Below are positions 33,178-48,238 of a stretch of 64,000 bases of DNA, in pieces; within the stretch, counting starts at the first letter, position 1; the number at the start of each line of letters is the position of its first letter. The notes below the pieces were generated by a model. It worked only from the letters and a program-made list of their open reading frames with translations. It did no database searches and was not told the DNA's origin. Both the position numbers and the translations under genes were made by a program. The DNA is from Synergistaceae bacterium (GTDB taxonomy: Bacteria; Synergistota; Synergistia; Synergistales; Aminobacteriaceae), in the NCBI GenBank assembly GCA_031267575.1, contig JAIRYN010000030.1, positions 18,240 through 82,239 of the forward strand. The letters run 5' to 3'.

Positions 33178-34692
33178 TTGCGGACTTTTCTGGTTTTTGC
33201 GCCTATCCTTGTTTTTCTGATCACTATGTTGCTTGTGGGTTTTGTCGTCCGGAAAACGTCCGAAAAAAACAGAGCCGTAAACTTTTCCAAAGACTATTTC
33301 ATCGGCGGCAGAAGCCTGGGTGGTTTTGTCCTGGCTATGACCTTGGTCGCCACGTACTCCTCGGTATCCAGCTTCGTCGGAGGTCCCGGCGTCGCGTGGC
33401 AAAGAGGCTTTGGCTGGGTTTACTTCGCCATGACCCAAGTTTTGGCCGCTTTTCTGGTCATGGGCGTCTTGGGCAAAAAAATGGCCGTGATCGGGCGCAA
33501 GGTGGACGCGGTCACGGTTATCGACATTATCCGCGTCCGCTACCAGTCGAATCTTCTAGCCAGTATCGGCGCCGTGCTCATTGTGGTGTTTTTTTGCGCA
33601 ACAATGGTAGCCCAGTTCATTGGGGGAGCCAACTTGTTCGCTGCCGCCGCGGGTGTCGATTACTCTCTCGGGTTGTTTATTTTCGCTCTGGTGGTTGTTG
33701 CCTTCACCACCATTGGAGGGTTTAAAACCGTCGCCATCACCGACACCATCTGTGCTCTCGCCATGCTGCTGGGCATGTTCGTCATCGCCTACGCCATCAT
33801 GAAACACGGCGGCGGAATGAGCGCCATCATGGCCGTCATCAATCAGCAACCCCATATGCTGGAGCCAACGGCGGGGGGCGCTATTCCCGTGCAGCTCTTC
33901 ATGACCCAGTGGATGTTGACCGGCGTGTGTACTTTGGGGCTGCCCCAGTCTCTGGTCCGTAACCTGAGCTACAAAAACTCCAGCGCTCTTCACAGGGGAA
34001 TGATTTACGGCACCGTCATCGTGGGAGCCATGATGTTGGGTATGCACCTGTTGGGGGTGCTGTCTCGGGGCGTCGTCCTCGAACTTCCCGGCGCCACCAG
34101 CGATTCCGTAATGCCTCACCTGATCGTCAACTACTTGTCGCCCGTTTGGGCGGGCGTCGCTATTATTGGCCCTTTGGCCGCCACCATATCTACCGTCTCC
34201 TCCCTGCTGATCGCCGCCTCCTCTTCCATTATAAAAGACGTGTACCAACACGTACTAGAACGAAAAGGCGGACTGGTAGACCAGAAAAAAGTGGGCAAGT
34301 TTTCCATCATAGCCACCGCCCTCATCGGATTGGCGTGCATTGTCGTTGCTATCAGGCCCCCCAGTATTATCGTTTGGGTGAACTTGTTCGCTTTCGGCGG
34401 CTTGCAAACATCTTTCTTCTGGGTTTTTCTTCTAGGTTTCTTCTGGCGAAAAGCCAACGTCACGGGCGCGACTTTGGCGATGGTAGGTGGGGTATTGGCC
34501 TATTGCTATTTCATGGTAGCTCAGATTCCCCTCCATGGTTTCCACCAAATCGTCGTGGGCATAGGAGTCGGTTTTGCGCTCTTTATCATCGGTAGCTTGG
34601 CAGGGAAACCCAACGATGAAAAAGTGCTGAAGCTCTTTTTCCCAGAGCACTACCCAGAGGGCACAAAAATAGAGGTTCCCGCGCAAATTTGA
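33178..34692 (+). CDS. panF: Sodium/pantothenate symporter
   Basis: A 504-residue member of the sodium:solute symporter family. Features include NFSKDYFIGGRSLGGFVLAMTLVATYSSVSSFVGGPG near the start (the family's sodium-site region), GLPQSLVRNLSYKNSSALHRGM in the middle and IGPLAATISTVSSLLIAASSSIIKDVY near residue 325. The pair with a YhdT-like gene points to pantothenate as substrate. The start is TTG 33178 behind AAAGGAG; an upstream in-frame extension to 33082 overlaps the previous gene and is not needed. Pantothenate import feeds CoA synthesis. Confidence 0.9.
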   Translation: MRTFLVFAPILVFLITMLLVGFVVRKTSEKNRAVNFSKDYFIGGRSLGGFVLAMTLVATYSSVSSFVGGPGVAWQRGFGWVYFAMTQVLAAFLVMGVLGKKMAVIGRKVDAVTVIDIIRVRYQSNLLASIGAVLIVVFFCATMVAQFIGGANLFAAAAGVDYSLGLFIFALVVVAFTTIGGFKTVAITDTICALAMLLGMFVIAYAIMKHGGGMSAIMAVINQQPHMLEPTAGGAIPVQLFMTQWMLTGVCTLGLPQSLVRNLSYKNSSALHRGMIYGTVIVGAMMLGMHLLGVLSRGVVLELPGATSDSVMPHLIVNYLSPVWAGVAIIGPLAATISTVSSLLIAASSSIIKDVYQHVLERKGGLVDQKKVGKFSIIATALIGLACIVVAIRPPSIIVWVNLFAFGGLQTSFFWVFLLGFFWRKANVTGATLAMVGGVLAYCYFMVAQIPLHGFHQIVVGIGVGFALFIIGSLAGKPNDEKVLKLFFPEHYPEGTKIEVPAQI

Positions 34693-34716
34693 ATTAGCAT
34701 TTGAATTAGCAATGGG

Positions 34717-34894
34717 TATACTGCGGCGCTTATGGAATATTATGGAATATTCCGGAATATTTCAATGAGTTTTGCGAGATTCAGTTTTTTCTTTGACTTC
34801 ATATGATTTCATAATCATAATGAATACTATGCAAAATGTATTTGTTATTTATAAGTAGATATTAGTACGTAGATATTAGTACACTGAAAGGATC
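34717..34894 (+). repeat. Leader-like dispersed repeat, copy 2 (before the ankyrin gene)
   Basis: Related to 7608-7752 over its full length. This copy is longer because of internal tandem duplications: TATGGAATAT is doubled near 34732-34752 and GTAGATATTAGTAC is doubled near 34854-34882. It ends at the GAAAGGATC ribosome site, as in copy 1. Confidence 0.75.
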
Positions 34895-34899
34895 AGTTT

Positions 34900-36042
34900 G
34901 TGATGCGGAGAATGATAAAAAAATTGTCTGTAGCAAAGATAAAAATCGGTCTGGGCGCAGCGCTGATGGTCTTGGGGCTCAGTCTAGGAGTCGGGAATGG
35001 GTTTGCCAGCGTGAGAGGACAACAACCCGAACAAAGGAGTTTTTTTAATTTCGGTGGCGACAATGTGGGTTCAATCTTTTTCACCACGGCGGAACGGGGA
35101 ACGCCCTTAGAGATGAAGGACCTCTTGCGAAGCGGCATAGATGCGAACGAAAGGGACGCGGAGGGAAACACAGCGCTCATTGTAGCCGCCTCGGAGAACC
35201 CCAATCCTGAAATGATCCGCGTCTTAATCGAGGCAAAATTCGACGTGAACGCCAAAAACAAGAATGAGCTGAACCCGATGATGGCGGCCGCGGAGAGAAA
35301 TCCCAACCCCGCCGTCATTGCCGAGCTGGTGAAGTCGGGGTCTAGCCTGGACGAAAGGGGGACGAGCCAAACGACGCCTCTGCTCTCGGCCATTTTCGTC
35401 AATCCCAACTTCGCGGTTGCTTTGGAGCTGATTCGCCTGGGCGCGGATGTCAACCTGGCCAACAAAGACGGAACCACGCCCCTGATGGCCGCGTGTTTTG
35501 AAAATTACGGCGTCTCCGTCATCGAAGCTCTTTTGAAAGCCGGAGCGAAGGTGAACGCCAAGAACGCTGCTGGCGGTACACCCTTGGTGTTTGCCGCAGG
35601 AATGTCGGATGAGCCCGAGGTGATTGACCTTCTGGTCGCGGCGGGAGCAAATGTCAACGCGTTTAACGACAAAGGCCAGACGGCTCTGCACTACGCGGTC
35701 TCATGGAACGGCAGGCCGGAAATCGTCGCGGCTCTCCTCAAAAATGGAGCGAATGTCAACGCCCGCTACGGAATGGGAGACACACCTCTATTAATCGCCA
35801 CAGGCAAAAAAGAGGGTGATGCTATTGTGAAAGTGCTTTTAGAGGCCGGAGCGGACGTCAACGCCTCGAATGATGAAGGCACGACTCCCTTGATGGCCGC
35901 CGCCCGCGCGGGAATTTTGCCGGAGACGGTGAAACTTCTGCGGGACGCGGGGGCAACCCTCGATGCGCGAAACAAAAAAGGGCTGACAGCCCTCGACATC
36001 GCAAACACCTCCCAAGGCACGGACGCCTCTTTTTTCGAGTGA
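34900..36042 (+). CDS. Exported ankyrin-repeat protein
   Basis: A 380-residue protein with a signal helix (IGLGAALMVLGLSLGVGNGFAS) and about nine ankyrin repeats from residue 60 onward, recognisable from motifs such as DAEGNTALIVAASENP, DGTTPLMAACFENYG, KGQTALHYAVSWNG and EGTTPLMAAARAG, each followed by LL..GA.VN. Secreted ankyrin proteins mediate protein binding in the periplasm or at the surface; in host-associated bacteria some are effectors. No secretion partner lies nearby. The start is GTG 34900 or ATG 34903. Its leader is shared with pfkA. Confidence 0.88.
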   Translation: MMRRMIKKLSVAKIKIGLGAALMVLGLSLGVGNGFASVRGQQPEQRSFFNFGGDNVGSIFFTTAERGTPLEMKDLLRSGIDANERDAEGNTALIVAASENPNPEMIRVLIEAKFDVNAKNKNELNPMMAAAERNPNPAVIAELVKSGSSLDERGTSQTTPLLSAIFVNPNFAVALELIRLGADVNLANKDGTTPLMAACFENYGVSVIEALLKAGAKVNAKNAAGGTPLVFAAGMSDEPEVIDLLVAAGANVNAFNDKGQTALHYAVSWNGRPEIVAALLKNGANVNARYGMGDTPLLIATGKKEGDAIVKVLLEAGADVNASNDEGTTPLMAAARAGILPETVKLLRDAGATLDARNKKGLTALDIANTSQGTDASFFE

Positions 36043-36267
36043 TCCGTTTCAGTGATCTGTTTCAATGATCTGTTTCAATGATCCGTTTCAAGGTGCGTAA
36101 TTTCTTAGTTAATCGAAATTCCTCATGTTAAAATAAAAGAGTTTTGCATCCTGATCCGCTACAATTAAGGATGCAGTTTTGTAAGGATGCAGTTTTGTTT
36201 TGTTGTTTTTCTTGATTATTAGTCTGTTTTCTCGTTAGCTTGTTTCGTATACTTCGGAGGGTATTGG
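36043..36267. repeat. Tandem repeats upstream of gyrA
   Basis: Four copies of GTTTCA(A/G)TGATC(T/C) lie at 36047-36093 and GGATGCAGTTTTGTAA is doubled at 36168-36197. A TTAAAATA box near 36128 may be a -10 for gyrA. No gene is visible. Confidence 0.8.
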
Positions 36268-38847
36268 ATGACGGAAGAAGTAAAAGGCGAAAGCCTCTTT
36301 AGTAGAATTGTACCTCTGCCGCTGGTGGAAGAAATCAAGCAGAGTTACTTGAGCTATGCCATGAGCGTCATTGTGGGACGCGCGTTACCCGATGCTAGAG
36401 ACGGGTTGAAACCCGTGCAACGACGTATTCTTTATTCTATGATGGATTTGGGCCTGCGGCATAATTCCGCCTTTAAAAAATCGGCTACCGTGGTGGGTAG
36501 CACTATGGGTAAATACCACCCTCACGGGGACAGCGCCATTTACGAAACGATGGTCCGTATGGCGCAACCTTGGAGTTTGCGTTATTGCCTGGTGGAGGGG
36601 CAGGGAAATTTCGGCTCCATTGACGGCGACAGCGCCGCAGCCATGCGCTACACGGAGGCTCGTTTTTTTGAACTGGGTGAGCTGATGCTGGCCGATATAG
36701 AGGAAGACACGGTCAACTGGGGTCCCAATTTCGACGAATCACTCCAAGAGCCCCTGACGTTGCCCTCCGCCTTTCCCAACCTTTTGGTGAACGGCTGTAC
36801 CGGAATCGCCGTGGGGATGGCCACTAACATCCCTCCCCACAACCTTCGGGAGGTCGTGGATGCCCTGTGTTACATACTGGACACCCCGGAGGACGAGGTA
36901 GAGTTCTCGGAGATTTTGCAGCGCCTGCCAGGCCCGGATTTCCCGACGGGAGGCATTATCTTGGGGCGCGAGGGCATCCGGGACGCCTACCGAACAGGCC
37001 GAGGGCGCGTCATCGTCCGAGGCTGTATGCACGTGGAGGAAGGCAAGCGAGGCCGGGTCTCCGTGGTAGTGACGGAGATTCCTTTCATGCTCAACAAGAC
37101 CACGCTGATCGAGACTATGGTGGCGGCCGCGCAGGAAAAATACGTGGACGGCGTGGCAGACATTCGAGACGAGTCTGACCGAGAGGGCATGAGGATCGTG
37201 CTGGACCTGACCCGGGACGGAGACCCGGACTTGGTCATGCGCCAGCTCTACAAGCGCACACAGCTTCAATCTACCTTCGGCGTGATCAATTTGGCCCTGG
37301 ACAATGGTTATCCCCGGGAGATGCCCATTATCGACATGCTGACGCTCTTTTTGTCCCACCGAAGGGACGTGGTACGTCGGCGCACTCAGTTCCGCCTGAA
37401 CAAAGCTCTTGCTAGGGAAGATATCTTAGAGGGATTGCTCAAGGCCTTGAATAGAATCGAAAAGGTCATCACTTTGGTGCGCGGCGCCAAGTCCGCGACC
37501 GAAGCCAAAGAAGGCCTGATGGAGCGCTTCGGATTTTCGGAGCTTCAGACTCAGGCTATTCTGGAAATGCGCTTACAGCGTTTAACGGACTTGGAGCGGG
37601 AAAAACTCCAGGAGGAATTGCGTCAGCTTTTAATCAATATCGAGGAGTATAGACATATTCTGGGCGACTCCAAGGTCCTGGACGGGGTGGTTCGGACCGA
37701 GCTGACGGATATCGTCGCTCGTTTCGGCGACGACCGCCGAACGGAGATTCTGGACAGCTACGAGGAAGCTATGGAGGAAGATCTCATCCCCGAGAACGAC
37801 ATCGTCGTTGTTTTGTCGAAAGACGGCTTCTTAAGACGCCAGGACTTGGAGAGCTATGTCCTTCAAGGCCGGGGCGGCAAAGGACGCAAAGGGGCTTTTG
37901 TTCACGAAGAGGACGCCATCGCCGCGGTGAGCGTGACCCATACTCACCGGGAAATTTACTTTTTCACCACCAAAGGGCGGGTCTTGATCCTGCGGGGCCA
38001 TATCGTTCCCGAGACGAAGACGGGCAAAGGCAAGCAGATCTCCAAGCTCCTACCCCTCGAACCTAACGAGCACGTGGTGACTCTTTATGGTGGGGAGCTG
38101 GAGGGCGTCAATTACGCCTTTTTCATCACTAGAGGCGGGGTGGCCAAGCGCATCGAGCTTTCCGAACTGGCGGACTCCAACAGACCTAGGCGCGTAATAA
38201 CCCTCAACGACGGGGACGAAATCGCTCAGGTGCGTTTGACCACGGGCAGGGATGACTTATTGCTGATGACCGCGGAGGCTCAAGCGCTACGCGTGGCCGA
38301 GGAGGAGTTTCGAGCCATGGGACGTGACGCGCGAGGAGTGCGGGCCATGCACTTGGCGCCGGGTGACATCATCATCAGTTGCGATGTGGTCAGTGAGGAA
38401 AGCCATATTCTGATTTTGAGCGAGCGGGGCATGGGAAAGCGTTCCCGATTCGGGGAGTTCACGCTTCACCACAGAGGAACCTCCGGTGTTCGGGCCATGA
38501 ACCTGGGGGCGAAGACGGGCAAGTTGGTGGGCTGTTGGGCAGTTCGTGAGCAAGATGAAATTCTGGCTATTACAACCCGGGGCAGGATGATTCGGGTAGC
38601 GGTCCAGGAGACACCCCTTTTGAGCCGAACCGCTATGGGCAACATAACGGTTCGCTTGGACGAGGGAGACTTGGTGGCGGACTGTAGCATCGTTCGCCTG
38701 GAGGAAATCCCCTCAGAATCTCCAGGATCCCAATCCATCCAATCCATCCAATCCATCAAGGAAAGTCCCCAACAAACCTTTTCGAGCGATAAAAAAAGCG
38801 ATGAAAAGGCAGAAGAGAGCGTGGCGAAAGGGGAAAGTGATTCTTGA
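36268..38847 (+). CDS. gyrA: DNA gyrase subunit A
   Basis: An 859-residue gyrase A. The breakage-reunion domain has the catalytic Tyr128 (AAMRYTEAR) and the quinolone pocket HGDSAIYE, with Ser89 and Glu93, the usual sensitive-type residues. The C-terminal beta-pinwheel carries a GyrA box reading [11 protein letters not shown] near residue 542, which supports true gyrase as opposed to topoisomerase IV. The last 45 residues are disordered and contain a triple QSI repeat coded by a 9-bp tandem repeat. The gene overlaps psd by 4 bp, an unusual pairing of topology and lipid genes. Confidence 0.96.
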   Translation: MTEEVKGESLFSRIVPLPLVEEIKQSYLSYAMSVIVGRALPDARDGLKPVQRRILYSMMDLGLRHNSAFKKSATVVGSTMGKYHPHGDSAIYETMVRMAQPWSLRYCLVEGQGNFGSIDGDSAAAMRYTEARFFELGELMLADIEEDTVNWGPNFDESLQEPLTLPSAFPNLLVNGCTGIAVGMATNIPPHNLREVVDALCYILDTPEDEVEFSEILQRLPGPDFPTGGIILGREGIRDAYRTGRGRVIVRGCMHVEEGKRGRVSVVVTEIPFMLNKTTLIETMVAAAQEKYVDGVADIRDESDREGMRIVLDLTRDGDPDLVMRQLYKRTQLQSTFGVINLALDNGYPREMPIIDMLTLFLSHRRDVVRRRTQFRLNKALAREDILEGLLKALNRIEKVITLVRGAKSATEAKEGLMERFGFSELQTQAILEMRLQRLTDLEREKLQEELRQLLINIEEYRHILGDSKVLDGVVRTELTDIVARFGDDRRTEILDSYEEAMEEDLIPENDIVVVLSKDGFLRRQDLESYVLQGRGGKGRKGAFVHEEDAIAAVSVTHTHREIYFFTTKGRVLILRGHIVPETKTGKGKQISKLLPLEPNEHVVTLYGGELEGVNYAFFITRGGVAKRIELSELADSNRPRRVITLNDGDEIAQVRLTTGRDDLLLMTAEAQALRVAEEEFRAMGRDARGVRAMHLAPGDIIISCDVVSEESHILILSERGMGKRSRFGEFTLHHRGTSGVRAMNLGAKTGKLVGCWAVREQDEILAITTRGRMIRVAVQETPLLSRTAMGNITVRLDEGDLVADCSIVRLEEIPSESPGSQSIQSIQSIKESPQQTFSSDKKSDEKAEESVAKGESDS

Positions 38848-39470
38848 GATTAGCTAAGGAAGGACTACCGACGGTGGTTACTCTCGCTACCGTGGTTTTA
38901 GTGTTGTTCGTCTTTTCTCCATGGATCTGGCTCAACGCGGGGGCGGTGGTTTTGTGTGGGTTCGTTTTTTGGTTCTATCGGGACCCCGACCGAACGCTTC
39001 CAGAAGGCGAGGGAATTTTTATCGCTCCTGCCGACGGCAAAGTGGTGGAGATCGTTCCGACGACGCATCTTTTTACAGGGCAGGCGACGAAGGTGGGTAT
39101 CTTCATGAATGTTTTTTCTGTTCACGTCAATCGCGTTCCTTGTCAGGGGTCAGTGGAGTACCTAGAGTACGTTCCGGGAAAGAAGATCGCGGCCTTCGCG
39201 CCCAAAGCCTCCGAGATCAACGAACGACATTATGTGGGTTTGAGTACGGTTTATGGCCCTGTGCTTTTGGTGCAAATTGCCGGTTTATTAGCCCGGCGTA
39301 TCGTCTGCCGCGTCCGGCGGGGAGATGTCCTCTCCGCGGGAGAGCGTTACGGAATGATCAAGTTGGGATCTAAGGTTGACATCTATCTCCCTAAGGGCGT
39401 AAAATTGCAAATTAAAGTAGGGGATAAAGTTTATGCGGGAAAATCCCTTTTAGGAGTGATGGCCGAATGA
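38844..39470 (+). CDS. psd: Phosphatidylserine decarboxylase
   Basis: A 208-residue enzyme of the short Psd class, which makes phosphatidylethanolamine. Two N-terminal membrane helices precede FWFYRDPDR and [10 protein letters not shown]. The self-cleavage site that yields the pyruvoyl cofactor is KLGSKVD (cut before Ser), and the substrate region is [13 protein letters not shown]. The start is a TTG that overlaps the gyrA stop; its end overlaps pssA by 4 bp (ATGA), so both lipid enzymes are coupled. Confidence 0.93.
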   Translation: MRLAKEGLPTVVTLATVVLVLFVFSPWIWLNAGAVVLCGFVFWFYRDPDRTLPEGEGIFIAPADGKVVEIVPTTHLFTGQATKVGIFMNVFSVHVNRVPCQGSVEYLEYVPGKKIAAFAPKASEINERHYVGLSTVYGPVLLVQIAGLLARRIVCRVRRGDVLSAGERYGMIKLGSKVDIYLPKGVKLQIKVGDKVYAGKSLLGVMAE

Positions 39471-40210
39471 AATTTCTAAGAGTAAGGCGAGGACGGCCGA
39501 ACAGGAAACCTCTTTCCTTTAAACAAATCGCTCCCAACATGGTGACGAGTGGGAATTTGCTGTGTGGGATGTTCGCTTTGGTGTTGGTTTTCCATGGCCG
39601 TTTTCCTCAGGCAGCGTGGCTGGTTTTTTGCGCGGTGATCTTCGACGGTCTGGATGGGAAAGTGGCGCGCAGTCTGGGAGGAGGCTCCCAGTTTGGACTG
39701 GAGTATGATAGTTTGGCGGACCTGGTCAGCTTTGGGGTGGCCCCGGCTATCTTGATTTACGTGGCGTCATTGCAGGCGTGGGGAGGCGTTCTCGGCGCGA
39801 TGGTGGCATGTTTTTTTGCCTTGTGCGTCGCTTTACGCCTGGCGCGTTTCAATGTGGTACACGTCCCAGGACCTTTTCAGGGACTTCCGAGCCCGGCGGG
39901 AGGGCTTTTCGTGATCTCCTTTGTACTGGCAAAAGTTCCTCTGAACCCCACGGTGATGGCTCTGGTTTTGACGTTCACGGGGTTGTTAATGGTATCCAGC
40001 GTGCCCTACGCCAACCTGAAGAAGCTGACACGGGAGAGCGCGAACAAGAAAAAATGCTTCTTGATTTTAGGTTTAGTTTCTCTTTCTTTTGTTCTGTTGC
40101 GGGGGGCCGCGCTTCTGGTTTTATTCTCGGTCTATATCGCGAGCGGGTTGCTGCGGTTTGACTGGGGCGAGTGGTTGCTTCTCCAAGAGGAGGAAACGGT
40201 GAAAGAGTAA
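39467..40210 (+). CDS. pssA: CDP-diacylglycerol-serine phosphatidyltransferase
   Basis: A 247-residue membrane enzyme that makes phosphatidylserine, the substrate of the decarboxylase encoded just before it. The CDP-alcohol phosphotransferase motif is complete: DGLDGKVARSLGGGSQFGLE followed by YDSLADLVSFG, giving the D-G-x2-A-R-x8-G-x3-D-x3-D spacing. About seven helices follow. It belongs to the PssA family related to archaeal and Bacillus enzymes, not the E. coli soluble type. Confidence 0.94.
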   Translation: MKFLRVRRGRPNRKPLSFKQIAPNMVTSGNLLCGMFALVLVFHGRFPQAAWLVFCAVIFDGLDGKVARSLGGGSQFGLEYDSLADLVSFGVAPAILIYVASLQAWGGVLGAMVACFFALCVALRLARFNVVHVPGPFQGLPSPAGGLFVISFVLAKVPLNPTVMALVLTFTGLLMVSSVPYANLKKLTRESANKKKCFLILGLVSLSFVLLRGAALLVLFSVYIASGLLRFDWGEWLLLQEEETVKE

Positions 40211-40239
40211 AAAAACGGAAAAACGATTTTTTACGATAG

Positions 40240-40345
40240 AAGGGGAGCATAGTGCTGAGAGGAAGGACTTTTTTGAATTTCAGAATTCAGAGAATCTTTC
40301 GACCCTAATACCTGATCCGGGCAATGCCGGCGTAGGAAGATGGTT
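40240..40345 (+). ncRNA. TPP riboswitch (thiamine salvage operon)
   Basis: The THI element is clear: AGGGGAGCATAGTGCTGAGAGG, then a variable stem, then GACCCTAATACCTGATCCGG and GCAATGCCGGCGTAGGAAG. It is expected to bind thiamine pyrophosphate and repress thiD-thiM-thiE. Confidence 0.96.
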
Positions 40346-40360
40346 TAGATACGAATGCCG

Positions 40361-40389
40361 ACGTGGCTCCTTTGGGGGCCACGTTTTTT
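40361..40389 (+). terminator. Terminator of the TPP riboswitch
   Basis: ACGTGGCTCC pairs with GGGGCCACGT around a short loop, followed by TTTTTT. It lies 15 bp after the aptamer, so ligand binding likely controls termination. Confidence 0.93.
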
Positions 40390-40427
40390 ATACGCCAAGA
40401 TATGTGCCAAAATGGGAGATGAATAGG

Positions 40428-41306
40428 ATGAATAGAATGAATGACATGAAGAAAGTTCTAAGCGTCGCCGGTTCTGACTGTAGCGGAGGAGCTGGAATTC
40501 AAGCGGATTTGAAAACATTTTCAGCTCACGGCGTTTTCGGTATGAGCGTCATCGTGTCGGTGGTGGCGGAAAACACCAGCCGCGTTATCGGCATTCAGGA
40601 CGTGGCGCTGGATATAATCGAGCAACAGATCGACGCCGTTTTCGAGGATATCGAGGTGGACGCCGTGAAGATCGGAATGCTTTCGGGGTCGGCTTGTATG
40701 AGGACCGTGGCTAAAAAGCTGATTCAGTATAGACCGAAAAATGTCGTTATTGATCCTGTTATGTACGCCAAAAATGGAAGCCCTTTGATGGATCCTGGCG
40801 CGATCAACACGTTGATCGAAACGATCATTCCCCTGGCGGACGTTCTGACGCCTAATATCCCAGAGGCCGAAAAGATCGCTGGCTCCGCCATCGGTAGCTT
40901 CGAGGAAATGGAAAAGGCCGCGAGACGAATATGTGGTATGGGCTGCAAAAGCGTCCTCGTAAAAGGAGGGCACGCCGTAGGCGACGCGGCAAAGGAGGCC
41001 ACGGACATTTTTTTCGATGGCACAAGTTTTCATCGTTTCACAAGCCCTCGCATCACCACAAAAAACACCCATGGCACGGGATGTACTTACTCCTCCGCCA
41101 TAGCCTCGAACCTGGCCCTGGGGATGGATATGGAATCAGCAGTGGCGAGGGCCAAGGAGTACGTAACCACCGCCATCCGGCACGCTCTCCCCATCGGAAA
41201 GGGCAACGGCCCCACCCATCATTTTTACGATCTTTATAGGAACGGATTGCAAGAGATCACCCAAATAAATAAAAAAGTAGACAAAAAGGAGAATTTGGAA
41301 TTATGA
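40428..41306 (+). CDS. thiD: Hydroxymethylpyrimidine/phosphomethylpyrimidine kinase
   Basis: A ribokinase-fold enzyme that phosphorylates HMP and HMP-P for thiamine synthesis. Signatures are VLSVAGSDCSGGAGIQADLKTF, VKIGMLSG, DPVMYAKNGSPLMDPGA and NTHGTGCTYSSAIASNLALG with the anion hole and catalytic Asp region. Four in-frame ATGs (40419, 40428, 40437, 40446) arise from a GGATGAATA-type microrepeat; 40428 has the best-spaced GGGAG. It overlaps thiM by 4 bp. Confidence 0.94.
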   Translation: MNRMNDMKKVLSVAGSDCSGGAGIQADLKTFSAHGVFGMSVIVSVVAENTSRVIGIQDVALDIIEQQIDAVFEDIEVDAVKIGMLSGSACMRTVAKKLIQYRPKNVVIDPVMYAKNGSPLMDPGAINTLIETIIPLADVLTPNIPEAEKIAGSAIGSFEEMEKAARRICGMGCKSVLVKGGHAVGDAAKEATDIFFDGTSFHRFTSPRITTKNTHGTGCTYSSAIASNLALGMDMESAVARAKEYVTTAIRHALPIGKGNGPTHHFYDLYRNGLQEITQINKKVDKKENLEL

Positions 41307-42133
41307 GTTTGATAGGCCGTAAGCTAGAAGAAATAGCTCACGCATGGGCGGCGTTGCAGGAGAAACGGCCTCTGGTGTTTCACGTGACAAATGCCGTCGC
41401 GACGGCTTTGCAGGCTAATGTCTGCCTGGCGATAGGAGCCTCTCCCCTAATGTCTCAGTACCCGGAGGAAACGGAAGAACTGGTAGATCTGGCCCAGGGA
41501 TTTCTGGTCAACTTGGGAACCCCCACGGACGCCGCCTATGCCACGGTCAAGCGCGGTATGGCAAGAGCAGAGACTAAACCCAAGGGGTGTTTTTCGCTGT
41601 TGGATCCTGTGGGCTATGGGGCTTCTCGCTTTCGAGTCGAGAGCACGAACGCGCTCTTGAAAGAATACCACTTCTCGATCCTCAAGGGAAACGCTGGGGA
41701 GATCTCTCTTTTAGCCGGAGTGGGCGGCGGAACGAAAGGCGTCGATGTTCTCTCGGTGGGAGACCTGAAAAAAGGCGTAGCTGAACTGTCCAGAAAATAT
41801 GGGTGTGTGACCTGCGCCACAGGGGAAGCGGACTACGTAAGCGATGGGGAAAGCGTCCTACGCGTCTCAGGTGGCAGCGCCGTATTGCCCTATCTTTCGG
41901 GCAGTGGATGCGCCGTCGGTACCGTGATTCTGTCCGTAACCGCCGCCTGCGGAGACCCCGTCCTAGGGACTCTATGCGGCCTCGTAGTCATGGGTATCGC
42001 CTCGGAGCGCGCGGAGAAAAAATGCGCGGGTAGCGGAACTTTTCTCCCATTGTTGATCGACGAGCTGCATCGTTTGAGCCCCGATGACTTGCTGACCTCC
42101 TCCTCCGATAAGCTGCGGTGGAGCGAAGCATGA
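41303..42133 (+). CDS. thiM: Hydroxyethylthiazole kinase
   Basis: A 276-residue kinase that salvages the thiazole half of thiamine. It shows VFHVTNAVATALQANVCLAIGASPLMSQYPEE near the start (family substrate region), VLDPVGYGASRFR-like LLDPVGYGASRFRVE near residue 100, ILKGNAGEI near residue 125 and GSGCAVGTV near residue 203 with the catalytic Cys. Coupled by overlaps to thiD and thiE, so the operon salvages both halves and joins them. Confidence 0.94.
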   Translation: MSLIGRKLEEIAHAWAALQEKRPLVFHVTNAVATALQANVCLAIGASPLMSQYPEETEELVDLAQGFLVNLGTPTDAAYATVKRGMARAETKPKGCFSLLDPVGYGASRFRVESTNALLKEYHFSILKGNAGEISLLAGVGGGTKGVDVLSVGDLKKGVAELSRKYGCVTCATGEADYVSDGESVLRVSGGSAVLPYLSGSGCAVGTVILSVTAACGDPVLGTLCGLVVMGIASERAEKKCAGSGTFLPLLIDELHRLSPDDLLTSSSDKLRWSEA

Positions 42134-42858
42134 TCGCCATGTGGAATGGAAACCGGAATGGAAACCGGAATGAAAACCGAAATGGAAATCGGGAGGGTTT
42201 GAGAAAGGCGTTGGGACTTTACGTCATTCCCGACCGCGTTATCGGCGCGCCCCTTTCTCTGGAGGAACAGACGCGCCTCGCTCTGGAGGGAGGCGCGTCT
42301 GCGATCCAACTGCGAGACAAGTCCATGAATGGAAGAGAGCTGTTGGAGACCGCCAGGCGCATGGCAACCCTTTGCGAAGAGTGGGGAGCGCTTTTCATCG
42401 TCAACGACCGACTGGACGTGGCGCTGCTCTCCGGCGCGGAGGGAGTGCACCTGGGGCAGAGAGACTTGCCCGTGGCCGAAGCGCGCAAGCTGACGCCCCG
42501 TTCTTTCGTGATTGGCGCGTCAATCCACAACGCGGAGGAGGCTGAGAGAGCGGAGGAAGAGGGAGCCGATTACCTAGGCGTGGGAGCGGTATTCGCGACG
42601 GGATCGAAGGGCGACGCGATGGTCATGGGGCTTTCAGGTCTTCGGGACTTGATGACGACTCTTAAGCTTTCTCACGAAAATCGGCCGGAGGGAGTTCTGC
42701 CCACTGTAGCTATAGGAGGGATTTCCGCGGAGACATTGTCCGACGTAACGCGTGCCGGTGTGGATGGGGTTTCCGTCATCTCCGCCGTTGTCCGGGGAGA
42801 CGTGAAGAAACAGGCCGCTGCCCTAAAGCAAATATTGATAAAATTACTTAATTTTTAA
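42130..42858 (+). CDS. thiE: Thiamine-phosphate synthase with NGNR-repeat N terminus
   Basis: The enzyme joins HMP-PP and thiazole phosphate. From the ATG at 42130, which overlaps the thiM stop, it has 242 residues. The core contains GLYVIPDR, SAIQLRDKSM, FIVNDRLDVAL, GVHLGQRDLP and GVGAVFATGSKGDA, and ends with VAIGGIS and GVSVISAVV. The first 20 residues are a low-complexity NGNRNGNRNENRNGNR insert coded by a 12-bp tandem repeat; the domain itself starts near residue 26. Confidence 0.93.
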   Translation: MIAMWNGNRNGNRNENRNGNREGLRKALGLYVIPDRVIGAPLSLEEQTRLALEGGASAIQLRDKSMNGRELLETARRMATLCEEWGALFIVNDRLDVALLSGAEGVHLGQRDLPVAEARKLTPRSFVIGASIHNAEEAERAEEEGADYLGVGAVFATGSKGDAMVMGLSGLRDLMTTLKLSHENRPEGVLPTVAIGGISAETLSDVTRAGVDGVSVISAVVRGDVKKQAAALKQILIKLLNF

Positions 42859-43087
42859 TAAGATATATTACCTACTTGCCCGCATAGATAGGTGTATTAT
42901 GTCGCGTATTTACGCGTATTTACGCGTATTTAAGAGACATATTGGGCAACATTTTCAAAATATATCCTTATATATCCTTCCATCCTACCTGATAACGGAG
43001 GTCGAAACTAAAGTTCCGACCTCCGTATATCTGGCCTCCGTATATATCGTCCCTAAAACATTTCCAAAGAAAAAGGGTTTATTCGGT
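42859..43087. other. Convergent intergenic region between thiE and rpoC
   Basis: It contains three copies of ACGCGTATTT (42902-42932), doubled TATATCCTT (42961-42980) and the palindromic terminator at 42995-43026. No gene is visible. Confidence 0.7.
42995..43026. terminator. Palindromic hairpin between convergent thiE and rpoC
   Basis: ACGGAGGTCG and CGACCTCCGT form a perfect 10-bp stem with a 12-base loop. There is no long T-run on either side, but the position suggests a bidirectional stop. Confidence 0.65.
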
Positions 43088-48219
<5,132 letters not shown>

Positions 48220-48238
<19 letters not shown>

